Notes under the pieces: model-generated | Databases searched by the model: none | Seen by the model: the letters and a program-made list of their open reading frames with translations, nothing else | What the model was told of the DNA's origin: nothing | In this document: positions 31,039-44,334 of the stretch, piece after piece | Numbering within the stretch: position 1 is the first letter of the stretch | Layout of the letters: each line of letters begins with the position of its first letter | Position numbers and translations under genes: made by a program | NCBI GenBank assembly: GCA_012295275.1 | Contig: CM022675.1 | Coordinates: 12,103,016 to 12,167,015 of the forward strand | From: Chrysomallon squamiferum | Taxonomy: Eukaryota; Mollusca; Gastropoda; Neomphalida; Peltospiridae | Reading direction: 5' to 3' | Length of the DNA stretch: 64,000 bases

Positions 31039-33149
31039 CTGCAACAAATGAATGAATATTTCTTTAATGCATTTTAACTCATACAAGGTAACCAATGATT
31101 TTTTTGTTTTGTGGGAGGCAAGTTCATTTGTTCGTTTTCATTTTTCTGTTTTTTTGTTTTATTTTTTTCTATTTTTTCTTTGTTGTAAATAATTATATCA
31201 GTATACCAGTTTAAGGACACTAACTGGAAAACACCCAACTTAACACAACATTTACATGTCAGAAACCCAGTACATGTTACTTTTTTAATTTAAAGACAAT
31301 GGACTCTCAACATGTTCTACTTGTAATCAGGGTTCAGTACTGTTATATGAAATTAATGATTAAAACTAATTTTGGTATTGAAGACTGGTTGAACTACGTA
31401 AGTTTTTATGATTACATACCTTGTCTGAAGAGTCCCATCATGAATCTGTTGAAGTTTCCTTTAATTCTTTTTAAAAATTTGGCTGTGGGTTTTCACATTC
31501 ATTAGCGATGTTGCTTTCAGCACAGCTGAAAAATATCAGTAAACATTAAAATTATTTCATTCACAGCTTAGTGTCACAATTTGACTCAGATATTTGATTG
31601 TTACATTATTACTAAAATAAACTTTCAGAATAGTAACAAGTCAAATTAAAGTTAATTACAAATTTTAGAAAACTTTATATGTCACAAAATATATCTGCAT
31701 GACCAAGAAATATATATTTTATTTTATAATATTAATATGAGATATTTACAATTACTAACCTTTGAGTCTGGTTCCCAGTTATGCAACCACTGTCCTGGTA
31801 AATCATCTGCAACAACAACAGAAAGTCAAAATTTAATTGTCTTTACTTTCAAATTATTTTGTTCAGAGACGAGTGGTTGCAAAATATTAAACAACATCAA
31901 TAAGAATCATAACAGATTCACAGCAGTTCATGAAATTTGTCATTATTTATTTTACACAAGTTTTTTCATGTTTGATAAAAAAAAAAAAAAAATGTATTTC
32001 TATACTGATTACTTCTTAATTCTGTGAATGCAGCTTCCACTTCTGTTTACTGTTAGAAAAACAAATTTACAAAGCTGAACAGCTTTTTTCTATCTCTGTA
32101 TAAGCCACATTTTGTCTAAACCTATTTGGTTATCTATGCACTGAAGTATTTGTCTCATATATTTTGTACATTTGTAAATCTGATAATCAACTTAGACTAG
32201 TTTATAACTAATAAAAATAAATAATTGCAATTTGTTTTTGTTTGATTAATTAAAATTTGAGTAAGAATAATCTTCTTTTTTTTTTCTTTATTTTATGTAA
32301 TACATACCATTTTTGATTGGTTATGATTTTCTGGAATCTTTGTGTCCTAAATCAAGAAAAACACACCCAACTTTGTATTACACACTTTTAACACTGTATT
32401 ATAAAAGAAAACAGAACTGTAAATATTCGTTGATATACATTTGTATCAACAAATTAAACTTGAATGGCTTCTGATGCTAATTGAGAGACTATTTTTTATT
32501 TCCAAATTAGTTACAACTTTAAATCACTCGTGTTTTTGTAAATCTCATTAAAGTGAATTATCATTTAACTCTTTTAATTTTGAACAATATGAGAGATAAA
32601 ACTCACTCCAGCTGCACAACAACTTTTATATTAATTTTATCATAGACAAGAAAACATGACAATATTTTATAAATCACATGTACGAACTGAATGCTAAATG
32701 AAATAACCCAAATGTTGCACTAAAGTGATTTAATCATGTTTCCACCAAATATCAGTACAGAGATCTAATGAACAGTCTAGTGCGTCCTCCTATGTCAGCC
32801 ATATTTAAATATTATAATCCATTCTTTTGTTGTTTATTTTTTATTTTTGTAAATGAGAAAATCAATTCTTTTTATTTATTTTTTATTTTTTAAATAGTCT
32901 GCAGTGTGGAAAATATCCAGTCGAAATGGCAAAACAACTATCCATTAGCAAACAAAAACTAGAAAATACTAACCAATATCTTAGCCACATCATCATACAT
33001 ATCAGATCCAACAAAGTGAGAAACAATGTCATCTATCATTGACCAATCAGAATTTAGACTGACCGTTCTCTTCTCACCTACATATTTATATTTATCTCCA
33101 TAACAAGAAACAGAAGATGTACTCACTTTCAAAAAAAATGAATAAATAA

Positions 33150-33184
<35 letters not shown>

Positions 33185-34589
33185 TGAGTTATTTTCATTT
33201 ACATCAAATTATTTATCTTAATATCTCCATTATAATATAATAATATTACCAATTTTTTTCCTTTTTTCCCTTTTTTTCCCCTTTTTAAATCAACAGTGAT
33301 CTAGAAATACATGTTAATAAAGTACATAGTTTTAAATTATTTGTTATTGCTAGGTGGTTACTTAAAATATTACTGTAAAGACATATAAGTAAAATCATAC
33401 ATCTAGCTTAAAATACTTACTATTAGATTTATCCACCTGAAAAGCAAGAATACATAATTAATTTTACTTTATTATTGTTTGTATTTTATTCAATTAATTT
33501 TATTACAGTGGTTTATTTTGTATATTGTTAGTTATAGAGTCTCATAAATTTCATAAATGTATCATGGTTTCACATATTCAGACAGTTACTATGAGTTCTC
33601 TTGCTGTTTCAAACAATGCTTGTTTGCTTGTTGACTTAGTTCAGATCAATGGCAGATTTTTAAAACAGATAATGTCTGATAAAGTGATAACAGAAGAAGA
33701 AAAAAACAGAGGTGTTTTCATGAAGATTAAGTAAAAAATTAAAACCTACCTCTAACTTATCCAAGGAATGTGGCCTTTCAAGAAACTTTTTTTTGTCCTG
33801 AAGTCATATGTAATAAATTATTAACAGAAGTACAAAATAATTAAAATATTCACCTCTATTAATCTAATTATTAGAAGGCATAAAACTTTAATTAACAGAA
33901 ATACTAAGAAAGCATATAAACTCATTTAACAGTGATAATTCTGAATAATTATAATCTTATTTAATATCAACGAAGTTAAATATTAATAGCAAAATTTACA
34001 TAAATAAAATATGATAATTATAAGCCTATTTAATATCAACGAAGTTAAATATTAATAACAAAATTTACATAACTAAAATATGAAAATAATTACAAATAAG
34101 TGGGCAAGTTCCTTGTGGTCATCAGATGAGTGAAATTCTCTAACAATTTCATCGAGGAGTGACCACGAGCTGTCCAGACGCAAGTCAAAATCAACGTCAT
34201 CCTCAAAGAAATTTGTACAGGAGGAACTCGGTGACACTGGAAGTGCAATTAACAGATTCATTAATTTACGTTTATTATTTTAACATTAAAATGGTTAATT
34301 AGTTATATTGTATAAATCTCTATTACAAAAACACAAAAATGCATAAACTTGTAGAAAAAGAATTATATAAATATCAGTAAAATTATTTTGTCTACAATTC
34401 TTAAATACAGTTAAACTCCTCATACTACTGCTGACTAGAAATATACTAAAAGTTTATCCTTTCTAACTAACTGAACTACTCACAGTTTTTGCTGGAGTGT
34501 GGAGAGCTTATGTCTGTAAAACGGATTTCTCCAGGATCCTGGAAATTAAAAATATGTAGAAATAGAATCTATAAAAAAGAATTTGATTT

Positions 34590-34637
<48 letters not shown>

Positions 34638-35099
34638 GAAAAGAAATCAAATCAACAATTAAAATTGTTATTTGATAAAGTTTATCTTGTTTCCTCTTTT
34701 TGCAAGGTTATTATTTATTTATTTATTATTATTATTACTATTATTATTTTAATGTTGATTAAAACAGTTGTATTTTATGAATACGTTTTCTAAACTGCTC
34801 TATAAAATTGTTCTGAATAAAGAAGTAAATTTTAAGTAAAAGTTGTGCGGTAGAAAAACGTACATCGCTGGTGATGTCAGAAGACTGATTAAAATCTCCA
34901 TCAGTGTTCATCCAGGGCTTCCATTCCCTTAAAACAAAACAGCTGTACTATTAGAAACACACTTTTAAAATACAGCAACGATACTCTTACTTGCAGTACT
35001 TAAAAGTTTATAATGATGTGTCAAGACACCTTATGAAATGTCAACTGAGATATATTTGTAAATTTTGTGACCGATTAATTGGCACCAATTTAATTTATT

Positions 35100-35145
<46 letters not shown>

Positions 35146-35933
35146 GACATATATATAAAATTAAAATCCGAAACTTAAGACAAGGAAAGAAACAATATTA
35201 ATAGCAAATATAAATGATAAAAATAAAACGGAAACACAGGGCCCGCCACTATTTAGAGAAAAACAGATAGGATTATTACGCCTATTTTGTCAAATGCATA
35301 TAAGTCTCATTTATAGTCTTCCAAAGTATTTATGTCAGGGAAATTGATAGCAATGATCAAAAACTGATTTTAGGTTACCGAGTGTGGAGTTGAGAAAATA
35401 ACGTTCTGTGTTACCTACTCAAGGGAAATAACCTTTACTGTTATTAGTCTTAGAATAACAAAACAGTTCCGGTTTATAAAACTATAGCCTGACTATAAAT
35501 ATCCAAAGAAATTATAATTACTAAATGGTGAGAGAGAAAATGTGAAATATTTCACTGACAGAGCTTTTTAGAAAATCTTCTGCTACGAAATTAACATATG
35601 CGTTAGAGAGCTTATTTTTTAATTTATTTTATTTTTTTATTTTTTTTATTTTTTTTTTTATATTTGACATATCACATTAATTCAGTCAAAACTGGAAATA
35701 AATATAATATCATCTTTTCAAATTAAAAATAATTGAATTAATAAATGAAATAACTTAATTAAATTAATGAATTACAATTATATTATAAATTTATCAACAA
35801 ATTATAATAATGGCTTTTAAGTGCTGAAGGCAAAGATTTGAAAATCATACTCTGAGCTTTGATCAAGCGAAGTCACCGATGGGGTGCATACAATTTCGAC
35901 TGCACCTTTCTTTTGTTTAGATGGCCGCTTCAT
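30983..35933 (-). CDS. Unrecognised gene, 11 small exons, with a duplicated exon pair
   Basis: Minus-strand exons in order: 35933-35851, 34927-34864, 34538-34484, 34236-34094, 33797-33750, 33436-33421, 33125-32974, 32346-32308, 31794-31760, 31445-31420, 31038-30983. Every junction has AG/GT signals and matching phase. The sum is 717 nt, 238 codons plus TAA. The protein starts MKRPSKQKKGAVEIV, is rich in Ser and acidic residues, and has no signal peptide or membrane segment. The main feature is a repeated module: LDSSWSLLDEIVREFHSSD (exon 4) and LNSDWSMIDDIVSHFVGSD (exon 7), each followed by a short lysine/acidic exon. I do not recognise the family, and no function is proposed. A palindromic CRE lies about 110 bp upstream of the ATG. 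Confidence 0.62.
31420..31445 (-). CDS. Unknown gene, exon 10 (26 nt)
   Basis: The acceptor is TCAACAG and the donor GTATGT. It encodes RFMMGLFRQ across the junction. It is short and supported mainly by phase. Confidence 0.42.
31760..31794 (-). CDS. Unknown gene, exon 9
   Basis: The acceptor is TTACCAG and the donor GTTAGT. It encodes DSGCITGNQTQ plus two bases. Confidence 0.52.
32308..32346 (-). CDS. Unknown gene, exon 8
   Basis: The acceptor is ATTTAG and the donor GTATGT. It encodes DTKIPENHNQSKM, in the position corresponding to exon 5. Confidence 0.55.
32974..33125 (-). CDS. Unknown gene, exon 7, module copy B
   Basis: The acceptor is TGAAAG and the donor GTTAGT. It encodes STSSVSCYGDKYKYV, then SLNSDWSMIDDIVSHFVGSD. 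It is homologous to exon 4. Confidence 0.66.
33421..33436 (-). CDS. Unknown gene, exon 6 (16-nt microexon)
   Basis: 16 nt between TTTTCAG and GTAAGT, encoding VDKSN plus one base. It supplies the phase 1 that exon 7 needs, mirroring the phase that exon 3 gives exon 4. Confidence 0.5.
33750..33797 (-). CDS. Unknown gene, exon 5
   Basis: The acceptor is CTTCAG and the donor GTAGGT. It encodes DKKKFLERPHSLDKLE. Confidence 0.6.
33946..34083 (+). repeat. 69-bp tandem duplication next to exon 4 donor
   Basis: TTTAATATCAACGAAGTTAA and flanks occur at about 33960 and 34029, two copies with few differences, ending about 10 bp from the donor of exon 4 of the minus-strand gene. Confidence 0.85.
34094..34236 (-). 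CDS. Unknown gene, exon 4, module copy A
   Basis: The acceptor is CTTCCAG and the donor GTAATT. It encodes SPSSSCTNFFEDDVDF, then LRLDSSWSLLDEIVREFHSS. It enters in phase 1 and leaves in phase 0, as does the homologous exon 7. Confidence 0.68.
34484..34538 (-). CDS. Unknown gene, exon 3
   Basis: The acceptor is TTTCCAG and the donor GTGAGT. It encodes DPGEIRFTDISSPHSSKN. Confidence 0.6.
34593..34637 (+). repeat. (TTA)n microsatellite
   Basis: About 15 ATT units in the intron between exons 2 and 3 of the minus-strand gene. Confidence 0.9.
34864..34927 (-). CDS. Unknown gene, exon 2
   Basis: The acceptor is TTTTAAG and the donor GTACGT. It encodes EWKPWMNTDGDFNQSSDITS. Confidence 0.58.
35101..35143 (+). 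repeat. (CA)n microsatellite
   Basis: About 21 CA units in intron 1 of the minus-strand gene. Confidence 0.93.
35851..35933 (-). CDS. Unknown gene, exon 1 with start codon
   Basis: ATG at 35933-35931 in the context ATTAAGATGAAG. It encodes MKRPSKQKKGAVEIVCTPSV and on to SLDQSSE. The donor is GTATGA. Confidence 0.6.
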
Positions 35934-36042
35934 CTTAATTTTTTTTAAATCGAGTGAATTCCGCAGAAAATTCATTTTTCTCAATCGGAAAAAGTCTGAA
36001 CTCTTACAAACTTCGAAGCGCGTTAGTTCGTTGTCAAAGAGA

Positions 36043-36050
36043 TGACGTCA
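36043..36050. promoter_or_regulatory. Palindromic CRE upstream of the minus-strand gene
   Basis: TGACGTCA, about 110 bp upstream of the ATG at 35933, in less AT-biased sequence with several CpGs (GAAGCGCGTTAG). It is the best promoter candidate for this gene. Confidence 0.45.
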
Positions 36051-36447
36051 TATAATTAGGTTCTTATGGGAACGTTATGATTCGGCTAAAGTCGTGAAAA
36101 ACAGAAGTAAAATTAATTCGAGACAATATGAACATTGACCACAACAACAACAACAATAATAATAATATTTAATACAAAGAACTAATTATAATTAAAATAT
36201 CTATGTCCACAACGTGTTACTAAAACTCAAATAAGAATTACCAAATAAATCATGAAAGGAACCTTTTGTAAATATACGTAAAATAATCATGCGATAAAGA
36301 GTGTGTATCTGTGTCTATGTCCTGTCATCTTTCATTGTGATTACAATTATAATGAACAAATATGTATTGTAAAGTGCTAAAAAAAAAAAACCGACAAAGA
36401 ACAGGTTCAGTTAAAAATAAATAAAAACATGAGAGAGAAAAAAGTAA

Positions 36448-36478
<31 letters not shown>

Positions 36479-37363
36479 AAAGGCACAAAAGAAAAATAAA
36501 TGGTAGGTGATCATGAATTCCTTACCGTTAAATTAACTGGTTAAACAATCAGAATCAAATATTTTCTCCGTGTCGTGGTAGGATGCTGTTTTCCCCCAAA
36601 AAATCATCTAATGAATGCTTTTAAAATCTGTAGTTCCAGTTCTACTGGACAACAACAGCAGTTTCACTCGAATAAATTTGTGAAAGAATTTAACAGCAGA
36701 CTAGGATGTCTCATTCGTCAAGGAAAAGCAAGAATTAATTCAAGCATCTTGAAGTGTTTCCTGAAAAATGTTGGGCTTTCATCGCGAAGGACACTTTTTT
36801 CTTAAACATTTTTTTCAGTTTTCATCTTCTTCATCTTCACGTTAAGAAAAAACTTAAAATAACTTGTAGGTACCTCTTGTCAACTGGGGGGGGGGGTGAT
36901 TGGAAGAAAGAAAGAAAAATAATAAATAAAATTCAGAACAGAAAAACTTTGTTTCATATCGTTATTGTTGTCATGTCTCTGACAACTTTTGGTATCTGTT
37001 TATTTGTTCATGGAGCTAGATTTATTTACGATGATGGGTTTTACAATTTAATTAGCTAAAGTCTTGTTTCTCTTGTGTGGGTGTGTGGGTGTGTGGGTGT
37101 GTGGGTGTGTGTTTTAATAACTCAGGATATAAAAGTATGCTGAGTGCTGAGTATCTTCATCTATCAAAACAACCACTTGAAACGTCATTACAACTTGAAC
37201 TAGTGAATAATTTAGAAACGTCTGCCTTTGGTATGCTGTCTGGTTGCCTATATTACAAAACAATAACAACAAACGTATCAGTAGTATATGTTAAGGGAAT
37301 TAGTTATAGAAACAAAATGAATTACGATTATAATATACATCCAGTAAAGTCTAGTCGATGCGA

Positions 37364-37365
<2 letters not shown>

Positions 37366-37427
<62 letters not shown>
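37366..37427 (+). repeat. (GT)n microsatellite
   Basis: About 30 GT units, 370 bp upstream of the amphiphysin ATG. Confidence 0.93.
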
Positions 37428-37662
37428 AATATGTTGATTTAACCATTAGGCCACTAAGGTTTATCTGAAAATCCATTGTTTTGTCGTGGCAATACTACCT
37501 TTATAATAATAATTTTGAAAATCAGTATTTACATTTTTGTGGTGCCACTGTCATAAATTAAAAATTCGATTTTTGTATCGTGTGATGGGCAATAGATATA
37601 ACTTTTTTATGTATAGGCACCCCCACCCACGAATTGATACGGTCTGCTAGTCTTTCTCACAA

Positions 37663-37754
37663 CCAATCGTAGCGGAGATAGTGGTATGCTATAACGTATA
37701 GAAATGCCAAACCTGCCCTGTCAGCCTTGCGAACTCAACAAACTTTCAACCAAT
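37663..37754 (+). promoter_or_regulatory. Two CCAAT boxes upstream of amphiphysin
   Basis: CCAAT at 37663-37667 and 37750-37754, the second 39 bp before the ATG and so perhaps inside the 5' UTR. No clear TATA box. Confidence 0.3.
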
Positions 37755-37792
37755 CAAATTCGTTGTCACAAACTTCACTAGCAAGAGTCAAT

Positions 37793-37861
37793 ATGGCAGA
37801 AAACAGTAAAGGAGGGATATTAGCGAAGGCTCAGAAACGTCTTTCTCGCACAAAAACAAAG
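37793..37861 (+). CDS. Amph: Amphiphysin exon 1 (start, helix 0)
   Basis: ATG in the context TCAATATGGCAG. 23 codons, [20 protein letters not shown] and KTK. The donor is GTGAGA at 37862. The basic amphipathic start is the N-BAR insertion helix. Confidence 0.9.
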
Positions 37862-40800
37862 GTGAGACGGTGTTTCATTTTATGCTCACGTCGTAAACTA
37901 TGTATCAACGAAACGTTCCTGTTAAAATGGTGTTCTCAGAGCAATTAGTTTTATTGAATGCATCCTTTAAAATCGCAGGTGTTTACTTTTTATTTCACTG
38001 CATATAAACTTCGAAATTCGCTGTACATGTTAGCGTCTTGTCACTTTCGAGTGCAATATTTCTTAACTTAACAAAAATAAATTAAATTAAATTAAATATA
38101 TAAAGAAATAAAATAAAAATGAGAAAATTAATTTATTCAGTAAGAGTTATCAGTAAAATATTTTGATTACTGTTTGGAAGAAACATGATTTTCGAGTTAA
38201 ATTAAGAATCAAAAATAATATAATTACAATGATATATGCATAAATCAGAAGTTGCTAGTGTGAAAAGGGGCGTACTGACATTATTTTGCTGTCATTTGTT
38301 ATAATGTGATGTAAGATGTGAAGAGATCTGTATCTGCAGATGTTACAATTAATATATGTCGAGAATACTACAATAAAATAGCATTAATATTAAACATAAA
38401 AGTTTCTCTTCCATAAAAGTTTGGAAGATACAAATTCATACATCCAACTAGATAACATTAGATAAAAAACAAACAAACAAATCAGATGACTATATTACTG
38501 AATACTTTAGTGTATCACTGATTAGATTTAAGAATAAATATTACTAGTTACAGTATACACACACTAACTTAGTGAGCACAAGGTAACTGTTGCATTTTCA
38601 ACAATTTACAATGCTTTTGGTAATTATCTAGATTCTGTACTACAAGTCAAAGGTGTTTTGGGTTTCAGTGAGGAAAACTGATTGTTGGTGACTGAATATT
38701 TAGAGTATTACTAATATCAGTTCCATATTCATTTTTGTTTCTTTCTCTTTGTCACTCCCCTCTTCATTAATCATTTTTTATTTTTTATTTTTTTATTTTT
38801 TTTAATCAAAATGTTTAACTGTCGACACTTTTAATAAACACAGCTGTCAAAAACCCATATTACACATTACATATTTTATACGTTTATTTTGAAGTTCTTT
38901 CAGAGATGTTAAGTTCATGTAGATCAACAAATTCATTTTGAAGTAAATTGTAAAAAGATTTTAAAAAAGAAGCATTAAATTTTAAGAGTATCATGTTAAA
39001 ATCCAAAGTTACACAGGATATAAGTATTTTCTGACAACCATTAGTTTATTTTGATGTTTCTTTCAGTGACATGAACTTTATTTAGGCTGACAGATTCATT
39101 TTCAAGTAACTATTAAGACCTTTATTTTAATAAACACAGCAGTTATAAATCCTATATTACAAAGTACATATTTTATTATAACAATAAGTTTATTATGAAG
39201 TTTCCAATGATGAGTTTATGTTGATTTAGAATTTAAAAAAAAACAAATTAATAAAATAAAAAAATAAAAATTATTATTACTTTTTTTTAAAGAATCATTC
39301 TCAAAAATCATATTAACAATATCATAAGCATTTCAAAATCCAAAACCCAAATATCAAGGTATATGTTTAATGATCACACTCGGTATATTTTGAAGTTTCC
39401 TTTGGTGATTCTGTGACATACATTAAAGGGGTTGATGTTGAAGCTGTCGACTACTTGGCATTGTCAGTGTCAGTGAGATATATGTCAGAGAAGAAAGATT
39501 CATCATTCTCACTTGAACATCTGTCTTCAGTTTATATGTCACCGTGCAGTGGCCATTATTAATGTGATACAGAACACATCAAGGTTAACATAAAGAGTTA
39601 ACAGAAAATTTAACTGTAATATATTAAAATGAAATGTATTAAATAAAAAATGTGAAATTAATCAGCTTTAGTTCAGTTGTTTACATGTTAGTGTTTAAAA
39701 ATTAAAATAATTAATAATTTAAACAAATAAATTATAAAATAACAACTGATGATTCCCTTTCTATTACAGTTACAATGAAACATTCAGGTTTGAGAAAATG
39801 TGATTTTGAAATTTATTAATTGTAATTATTTTAATTAAGGAGAGCTTTTTACATCCTGCTAGCTGAATAAGGCATTGGTCTCCTTTACACACAGTTTGGT
39901 GAAGTGAACTGTTTGATGTACATTTACAGATCTATGTCAGATAATTGGAATGTGATGGAAATGTGACAGTGATCATACTGACGCTTCTTCAGTTGTTTAA
40001 ATAATGAACAGAAGGCATTTATGTGATTTATTAACATCATTACACAAATAGTTTCTGATGACTTCACATTTTTATTAATCTGTAATTCTTTAATTTTTTT
40101 CTATTTCTTTAAGTTCAGATACACTTTTCCTGTAATTCAAATATCTTAACCTATGAACATTAAAGATTACGTTATTGATTTATTACTAATAATTATTAAT
40201 AGTATAGCATTTGATGTTGTAACAGCAGATTTACATATTACTGTAAAACTATTGAACAATTAATTGTGTATGATCTTAAACTCACAATCTTAAATCCATT
40301 AGCAGAGCACAAGCTAGAATGAGAAATAGTTCATTTGGGTGCTCCGACGATTATTCCTGCAAACTGTCACATCTCACTCCTGCACTGTTACAAGTGAACT
40401 ACCTTTAACACTTGGGTGTGTGCTTGTGAACATAATTAATGTTATTTTAAACTTAAACAGTTCTTCTTTCACTCTCATTCAAGTTTGACGACATTGTAAT
40501 ATTCAAAGAAACAAAGGTACCAAAAATGTCCTCTTTCATGTTTTGTACCCAATATACAACTTGAAATGAATGTATTGTTGTTAGTGAAGTAACCGATTTG
40601 CATTACCTTAATGTTTGGGTCATAATTATTTGATGCATACAAACTATTTGTTACTTTTTTTATTACAGATATCTTCAGTAAAGCTTTTAGTTGTTAATAT
40701 GTGTAAGGTTGTATATGAGTGTATATATGTGTCTCAGTAACATATAATTTGTTTTCTGATTAGTGTTTTTTGGCTATCTGCGATAATGCCGATATTTGTT

Positions 40801-43800
40801 TTTCATGTAAAAGATACTTTCCTGCAAATGGGGAAAAGTATTCCATTGAATGATGTTGTCTGGTTTCTTCTCAGTTTTTTTTCATTTTAGAAATTGCTAT
40901 TGCTAAGTTTTCTTAAATTACAATGTTGTTGTTTTTTTAATAATAATAAATAATAACAAAAATAAATAAATAAGTAAATACATTTTTTTTAAAATATATA
41001 TATACCAAATCTGGCATTACTTTCAGATTTTAAATCTGTATTTTGACTCTTTTCATTCACACTGTTTTATTCTCCCTTTTAATGAATTTCATAATTTTTC
41101 AGTTCATTTCCTAGTCTAAAAAAATAAATAAATAAATAAAGAACAAACAAATAAATAAATAAATAAATAAGTAGCAATAAATAAAAGACAACAACAAACA
41201 AAAAGGTGAAAACAAATAATTTTAGAAATTTAAATAAACCAAACTCAAAGTAATAAAATGCTCATAAAATAAATATAAGCTGACATTAAAATAAAAATAA
41301 AACTGAGTAATAAAAATGCAGTTAAGCTTGAATACATTTTATTTTTTATTTTATTTTTTATCGGTTAATGCTTTATTCATTATCATGCAACTTTTGTGTT
41401 ATCTATTACAGTGATGTTACTTTTGTAGTTAGGGATCCTCCCCTGATCTTGCCTGTCAGAATATTTCAATGCAAACTTTTCTCAAATGAAACCACTTAAC
41501 AGGAAGCAGGGGTTTTTTTGTTTGTTTTTTAACAGCATAAATTGTAAATGTCAACCTTTCTTTTTAAAGATTTTTTTTTTTTTTTTTTTCCGTAAAAAAG
41601 TAAAAGAATTTACCAATTACAGTGGTCACAGTAATTTCAGTCTTTTAAATATTTATTATTTTTCAGTAAAGAAAGTGAAACAAAAAGTTAAAAGAATGTA
41701 CTAACAACATTATATTACTATAATTTACATTCTTTAAACATTTTAATGGTTATTATTGTTATTATTACTTTTTTTGATGTAAAATTATTTATATGAATAT
41801 GTCAAATAGCATAACAGTATGTATCAGAGGTAACATAAAAAACACATACCTGTGATTGTGTCATAACTGTTATGAAAACATTATACTTCTGATATTTTTA
41901 GATTTTATAAATAAAATATATTTATGACATCTGAATCAGCATTATATAAACAAACATAACAAATCATACATACATTTTGACATACTCACACACTAAAATA
42001 GGATGTACTTTATTACACATATTAAGAGATGTGTTCAAATTATATTTAAATGCACACGTGCAGGCAAACACAGAGGTGTATATGTGTTCACATATGTATG
42101 TACGTATTGAGTATGCAAATGTGAAAAAATGAAAACTGAGTTTGTATGAGCTAAATACTTGAGTTAAGACTGTAAATATGAGTATTACGACATCATGGGA
42201 TGCATTGTAATATTATGACATCATGGGATGCATTGTAATAAAACACCTTGATGAATGGAGAGGCATGTTTGTTAGTTTGATGACGTTCTTCTGAATACAA
42301 TGAAGAGTGTTGACTCACTGGCAATAAGACGATATAATCTTACATATACTGTTGTGTTTTTAGCTTATGTTTCAGCTGTCTATAAGTATGTATTTGTGAG
42401 TGTATGTTTATTTTTTATTGTATCTGAATACATGCAAGCATACCTGAAAAGTTAATCACACACACATAAACATACATACATATACATGTACATGCGCATG
42501 CCTATATGTGTGTGTGCAGCATGAAAGTATCCTGTTGAAAAATAGCTCGCGAAAGATCAAACATGTTTATTTTCATTATTGGTTCAAGAATGCATGTCAT
42601 GGAAACAATTTTTCTGATAGTTTTTTCGTGACTTCTTGAATATCATATTTTACATACAAATTTAGTTTTCTGTTTTGCAAAGAAAATAAAAACTGCCATC
42701 CATCAGAGTTTCTGTTATTCAGTTGTCACCTGCTAAGTATTTTTTTGGAATGTGAAAATGGGACTTGACTTTTTAAAGTAATCACAGGACACGAAGATAC
42801 AAGTAGTTAGTTAATCCGTACAAGAATGGTCATTAGTGTTTTCTTTTTTAACAGTTGTACCAGGTTTTCATGATTATTTGACAGTTAGGTATGTGACATC
42901 TGTTGTTTGTGTGCATGTTTGTGAATGTCTGGGAAAGCGATTGGCTTCCAGTAGATAATATTAACAGGTTTCCTAGGTAACTTTATAGAGAAAAGGAGAA
43001 ATTGAAGATGAGGGGAAAGAGAATGGATGAGTAAGAGAAAATGTATCTGTGTGAAATAAGTACACTGGCATGTGTTAGTTTTGAGTGCTTGTCAAATAAT
43101 AACAGTAATTCCAGTTACCTGGTTACCATGGTAATTTTACAGATCTTTACGGTGACATATTTTTGTGTGTGTGTTTGTGCATATGTAAATGTGTGAGCAT
43201 ATGGACGTGACTGAGCGGGTGCTGTGTAAACTGCAGCTGTAGCTTCTAATGCAGTGTAACAGGTTATGAGGAAGCTGAGCACTGACCCAGAACATTCTAC
43301 CCAGATACTTGATCCATTGTCCTTCTCATAAATAAAATTGACCAGTCATGCCTGAACAAATGTGTAAAAATTACTTACAGGTACCTTGTTATGGTATTGT
43401 TCTTTACAAAGCAAGGAGGTTTTGGGGAAGGGAAGTTACTGTTATCTGTTTTTGATTGAGTGGTCCCACATTTGTGAAAAATGTTCAGAAACTATCAGAT
43501 TATCAGAAATTTAGTATGGAAATAATGCTTGTATGTTACTGAAGACATTTTAAATGTATTTTGATAGATTTTTAAAGCTGTTGTAATATAAACCAAAAGT
43601 TAAATATATTACATTTCCATGTATTTATATTGTTGTTGACACCAACCTTTGTTTGTAATAAAGCATAATGACAAAATAACAAGTGCAAGGAGATGCAGAA
43701 ATTATAAGTAAATCTTTTCTGTGCTTGTCACATAATTATCATCTTCTGTAAATTATTGCAGATAAGTCAAATCTTGCACTGGAATCTTAATAATATTTTA

Positions 43801-44286
43801 ATTAGTGCATTAGATATTGTAGTTGTATATCAAAAATATCTTTTTATGTATTTTATATTAAAAATATCTTTTTATGGACCTGACTTCTGTTTGGTACCAT
43901 ATTGGATTTTTCATCAATAAAACAAGTATTACAAGTAATCCTACATAAAAATCCTTTCTGTTCATTAATTCAAGTGTCTGTACATTAAACAGGTATTATT
44001 AAACAAATTAATTTAGTTTAGCATAGTAACTGCACTAACTGCACTTATGTAATTACATTACAATACTTTCCTCAGTATAGTGTCCATTTTCAGGATGCAT
44101 TTGAATAATACACTTTTCCTGTTACACAACAGAAAATGGTGTTATTCTTAAAATAAATTTCTTTACCATTATATTTTGTTTTCTTTCCTGTTATTCTTAG
44201 TTTATGACTGAATATAAAGTGGACAAAATAATTATAGAAATTATGTTTTAAGAAGAAGAAGAAGAAGAGAAGCAATACAAATAATA

Positions 44287-44334
<48 letters not shown>

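Larger units (their letters stand above)
36051..37792. other. Intergenic region between divergent genes, no gene seen
   Basis: About 1.7 kb between the CRE of the minus-strand gene and the amphiphysin ATG. It contains (AAAT)n at 36447-36478, a G10 run at 36887-36896, and (GT)n at 37366-37427. Short open frames (for example 36575-36805) have no splice or homology support. Confidence 0.5.

Noticed and set aside
36575-36805. 76-codon + strand open frame with a Ser and Gln run
   Set aside because: No splice signals in phase, no homology, and it overlaps another open frame. It looks like chance in a somewhat less AT-rich stretch.
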